Positions 30,364 through 41,299 of a stretch of 64,000 nt of DNA are shown here, piece after piece; the stretch's first letter is position 1; each line of letters begins with the position of its first letter. The notes beneath the pieces were generated by a model. It was not told the origin of the DNA. It did not search any database and saw only the letters and a program-made list of their open reading frames with translations. Source of the stretch: Alphaproteobacteria bacterium (GTDB lineage Bacteria; Pseudomonadota; Alphaproteobacteria; JAVJVX01); assembly GCA_040220875.1 (NCBI GenBank), contig JAVJVX010000005.1, positions 647,665 to 711,664 on the forward strand, written 5' to 3'. The position numbers were made by a program, and so were the translations under genes.

Positions 30364-31199
30364 CCCCGGATTTCCTCATCGACGGCGAGGTGCGGCCCGG
30401 CCTGCCCGTCACCGATCGGGGCTTTACCTATGGCGACGGCGTGTTCGAGACGATTCGCATCACCGATGGGCTCGCCGAACTCTGGCACGCCCATCTGGCC
30501 CGGCTCGAAAAAAGCTGCCGCGCTCTCGGTTTTACTCCCCCGCCGGCCGAGGCCCTGGTGCACGATGCGCGCCGGTTGTTCCGGGATGGGACATCGGGCG
30601 TACTCAAAATTATCGTCACCCGCGGCAGCGGCGGGCGCGGCTATGCGCCGCCACAGACTCCCGCCCCGCGGCGCATCGTCATTCGCGGCCTGCTGCCCGA
30701 AGAGGCGCCGGCGCCGGTCACCCTGACCTTGTGCGCGACCCGGCTTTCGGCGCAGCCGGCTCTCGCGGGCATCAAGACCCTGGGCCGGCAGGACCAGTTG
30801 CTTGCCCGGCGGGAATGGACGGATGCCACCGTATTTGACGGATTGATGCGCGACGCGCATGACCGGGTCGTGGAGACGACCTTCGCCAATATTTTCATCC
30901 GGCGCGGCGGCGCGATCGAAACACCGCCCATCGAGGCGACCGGTATCGACGGTGTGATGCGCCGCTGCCTGATCGAACTTCTGGCCCAGGACTGTCCGGT
31001 CAGGGAGCGCCCGATGACGCTCGCGGATATCACCGCTGCGGACGGGCTGTGCCTGACCAATTCGATCCGGCGCCTCTGTCCGGTAGGGCGTCTTGTCGGC
31101 CTCGACGGCGGAGAGGTGCTGGCCAGGTTTGATCCGCACGCCTTCGACGACATCGCCCGCCGTCTGCGCCAGCGGGTCCGGGACCTCACCGGTTACTGA
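30360..31199 (+). CDS. pabC: Class IV aminotransferase, probable aminodeoxychorismate lyase
   Basis: 279 residues. TDRGFTYGDGVFETIRI is the standard start of the fold; PLP Lys lies in GIKTLGRQDQLLARREW, and the conserved Glu in RVVETTFANIFI. The C-terminal part ITAADGLCLTNSIRRLCPV also fits. It would release p-aminobenzoate from aminodeoxychorismate after PabB. A D-amino-acid or branched-chain aminotransferase role is less likely given the neighbour. It converges on ccmI with a 7-bp overlap. Confidence 0.87.
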   Translation: MTPDFLIDGEVRPGLPVTDRGFTYGDGVFETIRITDGLAELWHAHLARLEKSCRALGFTPPPAEALVHDARRLFRDGTSGVLKIIVTRGSGGRGYAPPQTPAPRRIVIRGLLPEEAPAPVTLTLCATRLSAQPALAGIKTLGRQDQLLARREWTDATVFDGLMRDAHDRVVETTFANIFIRRGGAIETPPIEATGIDGVMRRCLIELLAQDCPVRERPMTLADITAADGLCLTNSIRRLCPVGRLVGLDGGEVLARFDPHAFDDIARRLRQRVRDLTGY

Positions 31200-32110
31200 T
31201 CCGACCCCGCATCCTCGCCCGTCTTCGCCGCGCCCGGCGCGGTCGACCGCATGGCCTCGGGATCGAGGCCGAGACTGCTCGCCAGATCGCGCAGATGGCG
31301 CCGGATGAAGGTTTCCCAGGGCGAGTCTTCCGGAAGGGTCTGCAGCAACCCCGCCCAGCGCTGCGCGGCGGCGGCAGAGTCGCCTTCCTGCGCGTCGGCG
31401 AGGCCCAGAAAGAAGCCGGCCCCCGGATGATCCGGCACGTCCTCCGCCAGACGCGAAAAAACCGCCTGTGCGCGCGCGGTCACCCGCCCGCCCGATCGTT
31501 GCACCAGCATCTCGCCATAAATCATCGCGACCGCCGCATCTTCGGGCGCGAGGCTGTAGGCGCGGGCCAGCGCCTCGATCGCCTCACCGGGCCGGTCAAG
31601 CATGGCGAGCACCCGGCCCAGAAGGATGAGCGATTCGATCTCCTTCGGGCTTTCGGCGAGCCGCTTTTCGAGTTCGATGCGGATGGTCTCAAGCTCGGCC
31701 CGGCGGTCCTCCGCCTGTTCAAGCCCGGCCTTGTAGGGAAGGCCGGGCAGATCGGGCCGGCCAAGCGCGAGATATGTCGCCACCGCCAGCGCGGGCAGGG
31801 CCAGGATCAGGCCGGCGGCGGTGAGAGAGTCCGAGCGACGCGACAGGCGACGCGTGGCCGTGTCGCCGTCCGGCTCCTCGTCCGCAAGGATGAAGAGCTT
31901 GCGCGCGATTTCCGCCTTGGCGGCAGCGAGCCCCTCGTCATCGAGGAGGCCCTCGCGGTGATCGCGCGCGATCTCCCGGAGCTGGGCGCGATAAATCTCG
32001 TTTTCATAAGCGCCGCGGCCCTGAGCGGCCGACCGCTCGGCCCGGCGCATGCCGTAAAGGAGGGCCGCCACCGCGACCAGCGTCATGAGGCCGAAGATGA
32101 ACCAGATCAT
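31193..32110 (-). CDS. ccmI: Cytochrome c-type biogenesis protein CcmI
   Basis: 305 residues. Membrane helix (WFIFGLMTLVAVAALLYGM), cytoplasmic loop with EIYRAQLREIARDHREGLL, a second helix (LILALPALAVATYLALG) with PGLPY region, then periplasmic TPR repeats (about 145-270: LLGRVLAMLDRPGEAIEAL). CcmI chaperones apocytochrome c to the ligation core. Last gene of the ccm operon; overlaps ccmH by 4 bp. Confidence 0.93.
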   Translation of the reverse strand: MIWFIFGLMTLVAVAALLYGMRRAERSAAQGRGAYENEIYRAQLREIARDHREGLLDDEGLAAAKAEIARKLFILADEEPDGDTATRRLSRRSDSLTAAGLILALPALAVATYLALGRPDLPGLPYKAGLEQAEDRRAELETIRIELEKRLAESPKEIESLILLGRVLAMLDRPGEAIEALARAYSLAPEDAAVAMIYGEMLVQRSGGRVTARAQAVFSRLAEDVPDHPGAGFFLGLADAQEGDSAAAAQRWAGLLQTLPEDSPWETFIRRHLRDLASSLGLDPEAMRSTAPGAAKTGEDAGSDQ

Positions 32111-32655
32111 CCGCCGCGCGCCTCCCCATTTGGGCCCGGCGCATCGTCCTGGATCAGTCTCCGCAGACGCGCCTCCTCTTCCGCGCTCAGCGGCGCGACG
32201 GCCTGGGACGCGTCAGACGCCGCGCGGCGGCGCTGGCGACGCCAGAGCCAGAGCGCGACAACACCCGCCGCCAGCACCAGAAACGGCCCGAACCAGAGCC
32301 CGTAGGTCTTGACGGAAAAGGGCGGTTTGAGAAGCACGAATTCGCCGTAGCGGTCGACAACGAAGTCGACCGCTTCCGCGTTGCTGTCCCCGGCTTCGAG
32401 ACGCTCGCGCACCAGCTTGCGCAGGTCGGCCGCGAGCGGCGCGTCGGAATCGTCGATTGACTGGTTCTGACAGACGAGACAGCGCAGCCCCTTGCCGATT
32501 TGCCGGGCCCGGGATTCCAGCACCGGATCATCCAGAATCTCGTCCGGCTGTACGGCCCCCGCGCCCGGCACCAGGAGGCCGGCCAGGCACACGCAGAGCG
32601 CCGCCGCTGTCATGAGGCGGGCGAGGCGTCGGCCCATCGCAACCGGAATATTCAT
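32107..32655 (-). CDS. ccmH: Cytochrome c maturation protein CcmH (thiol reductant)
   Basis: 182 residues. Signal peptide, periplasmic three-helix domain with LRCLVCQNQS (Cys59 and Cys62), a transmembrane helix (about 115-140: GLWFGPFLVLAAGVVALWLW) and a short cytoplasmic tail. It keeps apocytochrome Cys reduced for heme attachment with CcmF and CcmI. Overlaps both neighbours by 4 bp. Confidence 0.95.
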   Translation of the reverse strand: MNIPVAMGRRLARLMTAAALCVCLAGLLVPGAGAVQPDEILDDPVLESRARQIGKGLRCLVCQNQSIDDSDAPLAADLRKLVRERLEAGDSNAEAVDFVVDRYGEFVLLKPPFSVKTYGLWFGPFLVLAAGVVALWLWRRQRRRAASDASQAVAPLSAEEEARLRRLIQDDAPGPNGEARGG

Positions 32656-33194
32656 TGCGCCACCTCGCGAATCAGGGGGACGACCACGTTTTCGAGATCA
32701 TGGGGCGTGAGGGGGCCCACATGGCGGTAGCGGATCCGCCCGTCGCGATCGATGACGAAGGTTTCGGGCACGCCGTAGACGCCCAGTTCGATCGCCGCCC
32801 GTCCATCGCGGTCGGCGCCGATCCGGCGAAACGGGTCGCCCAGCCGCGCCAGCCAGGCGCGCGCCTCGTCAGGATCGTTCTTGTAGTTGATGCCGTGAAG
32901 CGAAACGCCAAATTCGGTCGCGAGCCGGGTCAGCACCGGATGCTCGACCCGGCAGGGGGCACACCAGGAGGCGAACACGTTGACGACCGATACCTCGCCC
33001 CGAAGATCGCTCGAGGCGAGGCCGTCCGTTTCGACGTCTTTTTCCCGCCCGGCCAGGGCCGGCAGGGAAAAGACGGGGACCGGCTTGTCGATCAGGGGCG
33101 AGGGCACGACCGAGGGATCGCGCCCGAGCCCCATGAAGAAAAACACGGACAGCACCAGAAGGGCGATGACCGGAAGAAAATACCGGAGCCTCAT
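32652..33194 (-). CDS. ccmG: Thiol:disulfide interchange protein CcmG/DsbE
   Basis: 180 residues from the ATG at 33194 (overlaps the ccmF stop by 4 bp). N-terminal membrane anchor (YFLPVIALLVLSVFFFMGLG) then a thioredoxin fold with active site FASWCAPCRVEHP and cis-Pro region YGVPETFVID. Periplasm-facing, reduces CcmH or apocytochrome. Confidence 0.95.
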   Translation of the reverse strand: MRLRYFLPVIALLVLSVFFFMGLGRDPSVVPSPLIDKPVPVFSLPALAGREKDVETDGLASSDLRGEVSVVNVFASWCAPCRVEHPVLTRLATEFGVSLHGINYKNDPDEARAWLARLGDPFRRIGADRDGRAAIELGVYGVPETFVIDRDGRIRYRHVGPLTPHDLENVVVPLIREVAQ

Positions 33195-35197
33195 TCGCCA
33201 GCGACCGCGCTGGGCTGGGCGGCGGCGGCGGCGGGGGCGCGGCGCGGCGCGCCGATGCGATACCGCCGGTCGCTCAGCGAAACCAGCCCGCCAAACACCA
33301 TCAGCAGCGCCCCCGCCCAGATCCATGGGATGAGCGGGTTGTGATAGAAACGAAAGGCCCAACGCCGGGGCGCGCCCTCTTCCGTCTCCGCCTCGTCACC
33401 CATCACCGCATAGATATCGGCCATGCCCGTGGTGCGGATCGCCGCCTCCGTCGTCTGCATGTCGCTAACTCTGAAGAACCGGTTTTCCGGCTGCATGACG
33501 GCGATGAGCCGGCCGTCCGCCATCAGGCGAAGCGTCGCGCGCTCTGCCTCGTAATTGGGTCCCTGGACGGTGCCGACGGATTCGAGGCGGAACGTGTAAT
33601 CCCGTAGCGCCACTTCACCGCCGATGGCGAGGCTGGTAACCACTTCCTTCTGCCAGGCAGTGCCGGTCATGCCGATGATCGCTACCGCCAGGCCGAGATG
33701 GGCCAGCGTCATGCCGTGAAGCGCGCGCGGTGTTGTGCGCATGCGCCGAAGGACGGCCGCGGGCGGACCGCTTGTGAGCTTTATGCGTTCGGCAAACTCC
33801 AGCAGCGTGCCGACGGTGAGCCAGGCGGCAAGCGCGAAGGCGACCACGGCCAGGACCGGGCCCGGCTGAAAGACATACCAGGCCACGAGCCCGAGCAGGA
33901 CCGCTCCCGCCAGCGCCACCCAGAGACGGCCCGAGAGGGCGGCGATATCGCCACGCTTCCAGGCCAGCGACGGGCCGATCGCCATCGCCAGAACCATCGG
34001 TGCCACGATCGGCACGAAGGTGAAGTTGAAGAACGGCGGCCCGACCGAGACCTTGCCGCCACCGAGGACATCGAGGATAAGCGGATAGAGTGTGCCGATC
34101 AGCACCGTCGCCACCGCTGTCGTCAAAAGGAGGTTGTTCAGCACCAGCGCACCTTCGCGCGAGATGGGTGCAAACAGCCCGCCACCTTTCAGGCCTGGGG
34201 CGCGCAGCGCGTAAAGCGTGAGTGCGCCGCCGATGGACAGGATCATCAGCAACAGGATGAAGACGCCCCGCTCGGGGTCGTTGGCGAAGCTGTGTACCGA
34301 GGTCAGCACGCCAGAGCGCACGAGGAACGTCCCCAGCAGACTGAGGCCGAAAGTGAGGATGGCGAGGAAAATCGTCCATGATTTCAGCGCGTCGCGTTTC
34401 TCGACGACGATCGCGGAATGAAGCAGCGCCGTCCCCGCCAGCCACGGCATGAGGGAAGCATTCTCCACCGGATCCCAGAACCACCAGCCACCCCAGCCCA
34501 GTTCGTAATAGGCCCACCAGCTGCCCATGGCGATGCCGAGGGTGAGCGCCGCCCAGGCAGCCAGCGTCCAGGGCCGGACCCACCTGGCCCAGGCGGCATC
34601 GACCCGCCCTTCAATGAGCGCCGCCACGGCGAAGGAAAACGCCATCGAGAACCCGACATAGCCGAGATAAAGAAACGGCGGGTGAAAGGCGAGGCCGGGG
34701 TCCTGCAGGATCGGGTTCAGCCCGCCACCGTCGACGGGCGGCGGCAGAAGGCGGAGGAACGGATTGGAGGTGAGCAGGATGAACAGCAGGAACCCCGCCC
34801 CGATCATGCCCTGCACCGCCAGCACGCGCGATTTGAGCGTGGGCGGCAGGTTGGATCCGAAAAGCGCGACGGCGGCGCCGAAGAAGGCGAGGATCATCAC
34901 CCACAGCACCATGGAGCCTTCGTGGTTCCCCCATACGCCGCTGATCTTGTACAGCAGCGGCTTGGCGGAGTGGGAATTGGCGGCGACATTCGCGACCGTG
35001 AAATCGGACACGACATACAGGTAAGTCAGCGCCAGGAAGGCGCCCAGGATGAAGACCGCCTGGCCGATCGCGGCCGGCGCGGCGAGCCCCATCCAGGCGG
35101 CCTTGTCGCGTGCCGCGCCCCAGAGCGGCAAGGACGCCTGGACGAGCGACAGGAACAACGCCAGGACAAGGGCGTAATGGCCGATTTCGGCAATCAT
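33191..35197 (-). CDS. ccmF: Heme lyase component CcmF
   Basis: 668 residues, roughly 14-15 hydrophobic segments. The tryptophan-rich heme-handling motif LGWGGWWFWDPVENASLMPWL is at about residues 234-253, with conserved His residues in flanking periplasmic loops. It attaches heme from CcmE to apocytochromes with CcmH and CcmI. Overlaps ccmE and ccmG by 4 bp each. Confidence 0.96.
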   Translation of the reverse strand: MIAEIGHYALVLALFLSLVQASLPLWGAARDKAAWMGLAAPAAIGQAVFILGAFLALTYLYVVSDFTVANVAANSHSAKPLLYKISGVWGNHEGSMVLWVMILAFFGAAVALFGSNLPPTLKSRVLAVQGMIGAGFLLFILLTSNPFLRLLPPPVDGGGLNPILQDPGLAFHPPFLYLGYVGFSMAFSFAVAALIEGRVDAAWARWVRPWTLAAWAALTLGIAMGSWWAYYELGWGGWWFWDPVENASLMPWLAGTALLHSAIVVEKRDALKSWTIFLAILTFGLSLLGTFLVRSGVLTSVHSFANDPERGVFILLLMILSIGGALTLYALRAPGLKGGGLFAPISREGALVLNNLLLTTAVATVLIGTLYPLILDVLGGGKVSVGPPFFNFTFVPIVAPMVLAMAIGPSLAWKRGDIAALSGRLWVALAGAVLLGLVAWYVFQPGPVLAVVAFALAAWLTVGTLLEFAERIKLTSGPPAAVLRRMRTTPRALHGMTLAHLGLAVAIIGMTGTAWQKEVVTSLAIGGEVALRDYTFRLESVGTVQGPNYEAERATLRLMADGRLIAVMQPENRFFRVSDMQTTEAAIRTTGMADIYAVMGDEAETEEGAPRRWAFRFYHNPLIPWIWAGALLMVFGGLVSLSDRRYRIGAPRRAPAAAAAQPSAVAGE

Positions 35198-35676
35198 GGC
35201 GCCCCACCAACGGGCGGCGCCGCGCCGGGCGCACCCTGCCAGACGCCGGCCTCCTTGAGCGCGTCGGCCACTTCGGGCGGCATGTAGTTCTCATCATGCT
35301 TGGCCAGCACCTGGTCGGCCCGGAAGACATTGTCCGGACCGAACCGACCCTCGGCCACGACACCCTGGCCTTCACGGAAAAGATCGGGCAGGTGGCCCGC
35401 GTAGCGGACATCGAACTGATGCGCCGTATCGGTCACCGCGAAGGTGACGACCTCGAGACCGGCGGCGTCCGCCTCACGGGTCACGGAATTCTCGACGACC
35501 AGGCCGCCCACGCGGATGGGCCGGTCCTGGGGCAGGCTGTCCATCGCCGCCAGTTGTGTCGGACTGAAGAAAAAGACCAGCGTATCCTCGAAGGCGGTGA
35601 CGATCAGCGCCGCCGCGCCGCCGAGACAGGCAAGGGCCAGCAGGACGAAAACGAGGCGCCGTCCGCGGCGGGTCAT
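35194..35676 (-). CDS. ccmE: Heme chaperone CcmE
   Basis: 160 residues. One N-terminal membrane anchor, an OB-fold periplasmic domain (RPIRVGGLVVENSVT, VTDTAHQFDVRYAG) and the covalent heme ligand His127 in AKHDENYMPPE with Tyr131. It carries heme from the CcmABCD complex to CcmF. Four-bp overlaps with ccmD and ccmF. Confidence 0.96.
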   Translation of the reverse strand: MTRRGRRLVFVLLALACLGGAAALIVTAFEDTLVFFFSPTQLAAMDSLPQDRPIRVGGLVVENSVTREADAAGLEVVTFAVTDTAHQFDVRYAGHLPDLFREGQGVVAEGRFGPDNVFRADQVLAKHDENYMPPEVADALKEAGVWQGAPGAAPPVGGAP

Positions 35677-35891
35677 TGCCCATCTCCCGCGCCGGGGTCG
35701 TCGGCCGCTCCGGCCGCCGCCGCCTCGGCGCGCTCCGCTTCGAAGAGCGATTCGAAAAGTGCGAGGCGGCGCTCGATACGGGCGAGCCGCAGGCGCGAGT
35801 GCAGCCAGAGTCCGACCAGCACCAGAAGGCTCAGCCCGTAGGCCGGCCAGACGAAGGCGGCATACCCGCCCATCTCCAGAAATTCATTCAT
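35673..35891 (-). CDS. ccmD: Heme exporter small subunit CcmD
   Basis: 72 residues. Starts MNEFLEMGGYAAFVWPAYGL, a typical CcmD opening, followed by one membrane helix and a charged, Ala-rich tail (ARIERRLALFESL). It helps release heme-loaded CcmE from CcmABC. It overlaps ccmC and ccmE by 4 bp; a longer frame that reads upstream is out of phase with ccmC and is not real. Confidence 0.93.
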   Translation of the reverse strand: MNEFLEMGGYAAFVWPAYGLSLLVLVGLWLHSRLRLARIERRLALFESLFEAERAEAAAAGAADDPGAGDGQ

Positions 35892-36679
35892 GGCGCCTCG
35901 CCGGTCCGGGGCGCCGGGCCGACATCCTGGCCCGCCGCATGGTTGGCCGCCATCACGCGCAGCCGGCGCGCCGCCACCTCGCCCCGCAGGCGCAGCAACA
36001 GCAGCGACACGAACATTGCGACATAGGCGAGCCCCATGATGAGGAGCGGCGTTAGCAAATCGGGATGAATGCTGGGCGCGCCGAGTTTCATGACCGACGC
36101 TGGCTGGTGCAGCGTATTCCACCAATCGACCGACCATTTGATGATGGGCAGGTTCACCACACCCACCAGTGCCAGGATCGCTGCCGCCCGGTCGCCACGG
36201 TTGATGTCCTCGAAGGCGTTGGCCAGCGCCATGTGGCCGACATAGAGGAAGAACAGCACCAGCACAGAGGTGAGCCGGGCGTCCCACACCCACCATGTCC
36301 CCCAGGTGGGCTGTCCCCAGAGGGAGCCGGTCGCCAGCGCGAGGAAGGTAAAGCACGCACCGATGGGGGCGGCCGCGCGGGCGGCGAGAAACGCGAGCGG
36401 ATGGCGCCAGACGAGCCCGGCGGCGCCGGCGCCGGCGAGAACGGTGTAGGAAAGCATCGCGACCCAGGCCGCCGGGACGTGGACATACATGATCCTGACC
36501 GTCTCGCCCTGCTGGTAATCCGCCGGCGAGGCCCAGAGGCCGAGATAGACGCCCCAGGCCACAAGCACCAGCGCCACCGCCCAGCTCCACGGCAGGATCC
36601 GATTGGCGAGGCGGGCGAACCGCGCGGGATTGGCGAGGTAGTGGATCACGTCAGACGGTGTCCCTGTCAGGTCCGGCAA
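35888..36679 (-). CDS. ccmC: Heme exporter/transfer protein CcmC
   Basis: 263 residues from an unusual TTG start at 36679. Six hydrophobic segments and the WGTWWVWDARLTSVL tryptophan motif with flanking His. It moves heme to CcmE. A GAGGAGA lies upstream, but an ATG 4 bases before the TTG in another frame begins a 10-codon ORF (36651-36683), so the start may be controlled. 18 bp after ccmB. Confidence 0.9.
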   Translation of the reverse strand: MPDLTGTPSDVIHYLANPARFARLANRILPWSWAVALVLVAWGVYLGLWASPADYQQGETVRIMYVHVPAAWVAMLSYTVLAGAGAAGLVWRHPLAFLAARAAAPIGACFTFLALATGSLWGQPTWGTWWVWDARLTSVLVLFFLYVGHMALANAFEDINRGDRAAAILALVGVVNLPIIKWSVDWWNTLHQPASVMKLGAPSIHPDLLTPLLIMGLAYVAMFVSLLLLRLRGEVAARRLRVMAANHAAGQDVGPAPRTGEAP

Positions 36680-36697
36680 GCATAATGTCTCCTCGCG

Positions 36698-37363
36698 CTA
36701 CTGCAATGACTGGCGAAGCGCCGCCGCCGCCGCCCAGGGGCAAAGTGCCAGCGCGGCGAGCAAAAAGGCGCCCAGAATCAGCAGAAAGGGCCCCGTCTCC
36801 TGGCCCGCCATCGGGGCCTCGACCGCCGCCACGCCGAAAATCAGTACCGGCACGAAGAACGGAAGCACGATCAGCCCCAGCAGGACCCCGCCCTTGCGCG
36901 CGCCCACAATCAGCGCCGCCCCCACGGCGCCCAGCAGGCTGAGACAGGGCGTTCCCAGCGCCATCGCCGCCGCAAGCGGCCAGAGCGACGATGCCGGCAG
37001 GGCCAGCATGGAGCCGAGGATCGGAGAGAGCGCCACGATGGGCAGGCCCGTGACCAGCCAATGAGCCAATACCCGGGCCAGCACCACCATTTCGAACGGC
37101 GCCTGACCCAGGGCCAGCAGGTCGAGGCTGCCGTCATCGGCATCCGCCTGAAAAAGACGTTCGATCCCGAGCAACGCGGCCAGCAGCGCGATCACCCAGA
37201 TGATCCCCGATGCGACCCGGGCGAGCAACTGGTCGCCAGGCCCGACACCGAAGGGGAAGAGCGAGACCGTCAGCATGAAGAAAAAGAGAACCGTGAGCGT
37301 ATCGCCGCCCCGGCCGAGCGCCAGCGTCAGATCGCGCCGGAGAAGGACGAGAAATCCGGTCAT
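36698..37363 (-). CDS. ccmB: Heme exporter permease CcmB
   Basis: 221 residues from the ATG at 37363 (4-bp overlap with ccmA). Six hydrophobic segments, with the conserved LFQADADDGSLDLL and PCLSLLGAVGAALIVGARKGGVL segments. It forms the membrane part of the CcmAB exporter that works with CcmC and CcmD on heme loading of CcmE. Confidence 0.95.
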   Translation of the reverse strand: MTGFLVLLRRDLTLALGRGGDTLTVLFFFMLTVSLFPFGVGPGDQLLARVASGIIWVIALLAALLGIERLFQADADDGSLDLLALGQAPFEMVVLARVLAHWLVTGLPIVALSPILGSMLALPASSLWPLAAAMALGTPCLSLLGAVGAALIVGARKGGVLLGLIVLPFFVPVLIFGVAAVEAPMAGQETGPFLLILGAFLLAALALCPWAAAAALRQSLQ

Positions 37364-38082
37364 GAAACGGGCGCCTTCGAATGCTCGATCCAGGCGGGGG
37401 GACTGTCCGGAGCGCGCGGTCCGGCGGCACTGAGGCGCAGTTCGCGCTGTGCGCCCATGGCCAGCGAACCATGGGTCGCGGCCACCACGAGCCCGCCCGA
37501 AGCGCGATGGGAGGCGATGACGGCGGCCAGCAGGTCGCCCGCGTAGCTGTCGAGCGCGGCATCGGGCTCGTCCAGGATCCAAAGGGACCGGCGGACCGCC
37601 GTCAGGCGGGAGAGCGCCACGCGCCGGCGCTGGCCGGCGGACAGCACCCGCACCGGCAGATCGGCGAGGCGGTCCACCTCGAAACGTCTGAGCGCGTCCA
37701 GAAGCGCCGCCCGATCCGTCCGCCCGCCATAAAACCCCGCCCAGAAGCGCAGGTTTTCGATCACGGTCAACGCCGGCTTGAGTGCGTTATCGTGCCCCAG
37801 ATAATGCAGCCGGCTGCGATAGGCATCATCCGGCCGCGCGCCCGTGCCGAGAACCACCCGGCCAGCGTATGAAACCTCGCCGCGCGCCGGTGCCAGCAGC
37901 CCGGCGAGCAGCCGGAGCAGCGTGGACTTGCCACTGCCGTTGGGGCCCGTGACCACCAGCAGATCGCCGGGCGCGGACCGGAAGGAGAGATCCTGAAAGA
38001 CGAGCCGTTCACCCCGGATTGCGGCCAGCCCGCGCGCGCCCAGCTCGCCCCCCGCTCCTCTCGTCGTCTCGATCGATACCAT
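37360..38082 (-). CDS. ccmA: Heme exporter ATP-binding protein CcmA
   Basis: 240 residues. Walker A GPNGSGKST, signature LSAGQRRRVALSRL, Walker B LWILDEPDAALD and H-loop VVAATHG. First gene of the ccmABCDEFGHI operon on the minus strand. Its promoter must lie in 38083-38210; a G15 tract and a terminator facing it lie in that interval. Confidence 0.95.
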   Translation of the reverse strand: MVSIETTRGAGGELGARGLAAIRGERLVFQDLSFRSAPGDLLVVTGPNGSGKSTLLRLLAGLLAPARGEVSYAGRVVLGTGARPDDAYRSRLHYLGHDNALKPALTVIENLRFWAGFYGGRTDRAALLDALRRFEVDRLADLPVRVLSAGQRRRVALSRLTAVRRSLWILDEPDAALDSYAGDLLAAVIASHRASGGLVVAATHGSLAMGAQRELRLSAAGPRAPDSPPAWIEHSKAPVS

Positions 38083-38192
38083 CTCGCGCCGCTCAGTCTT
38101 CTGCCAGGGCGGCGGACCCTAGCACAGGAGCAGAGCTGGCCGGCACGCGTCATTTCGCCCGCGGCGCCCCGGAGAGCGGACGGGCGCCCCCC

Positions 38193-38207
38193 GGGGGGGG
38201 GGGGGGG
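38193..38207 (+). repeat. G15 homopolymer tract
   Basis: Fifteen consecutive G, preceded by C residues, upstream of ccmA and next to the terminator at 38211-38243. Such a run is prone to length change by slippage or to sequencing error. It could alter spacing in the ccmA promoter. Confidence 0.95.
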
Positions 38208-38210
38208 CGG

Positions 38211-38243
38211 AGAAAAAAAGGCCGGCCCGAAAGGGCCGGCCTT
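38211..38243 (-). terminator. Strong intrinsic terminator between acnA and ccmA
   Basis: Perfect 11-bp stem (38218-38228 with 38233-38243), GAAA loop, and on the minus strand a T-rich tail from 38211-38217. There is no protein gene upstream on this strand; it is best explained as the end of a small RNA or as insulation of ccmA. Confidence 0.9.
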
Positions 38244-38365
38244 CAGTCTTGTCTCCAGCCTTTGGGGGAAGGCTGGGCCCGACCTCTCCGAAGAGGGTCG
38301 GGGTCCTAGGGGGGTAGGAATGGTGGGACTGTGGCTGGTCAACGGGGCCGAAATGCGCCGGGAAT
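38211..38365 (-). ncRNA. Candidate small RNA with three hairpins
   Basis: On the minus strand, three stem-loops follow one another with no gene: 38278-38302 (UUCG tetraloop, about 10 bp with one bulge), 38255-38276 (8-bp stem with a C-rich loop) and the terminator 38218-38243, followed by a T tract. A CTTGACA box at 38393-38399 lies about 30 bases above the expected start, though no good -10 was found. The C-rich loop could pair with Shine-Dalgarno sequences. No known RNA family recognised. Confidence 0.5.
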
Positions 38366-38528
38366 GTGGCCAAACTGTGATTTTTCGGCAACTGTCAAGA
38401 GAGGCCCGTCCGGGGCATTTGGCGCGGGCGATTCCAGGGATGCAAAAAACGCCCCGGGATGGTAAATCGCACCCCTCGGCCGCCCCCGTCCACCGCCGCC
38501 GCCCAACCCTGATCGAGAAAGGCTTTCC

Positions 38529-41216
<2,688 letters not shown>

Positions 41217-41299
41217 CCGCACCGGCGCTGCGCCTCATGAAACAGCGCCTCATGGAGTTGTGATTGGGGGCTCTCCAGGGCACCGCCTAAAATGTCGCC

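Noticed and set aside
35892-36590. Long frame continuing upstream of ccmD
   Set aside because: It is out of phase with ccmC, which is clearly coding there; only the last 72 codons from 35891 form CcmD.
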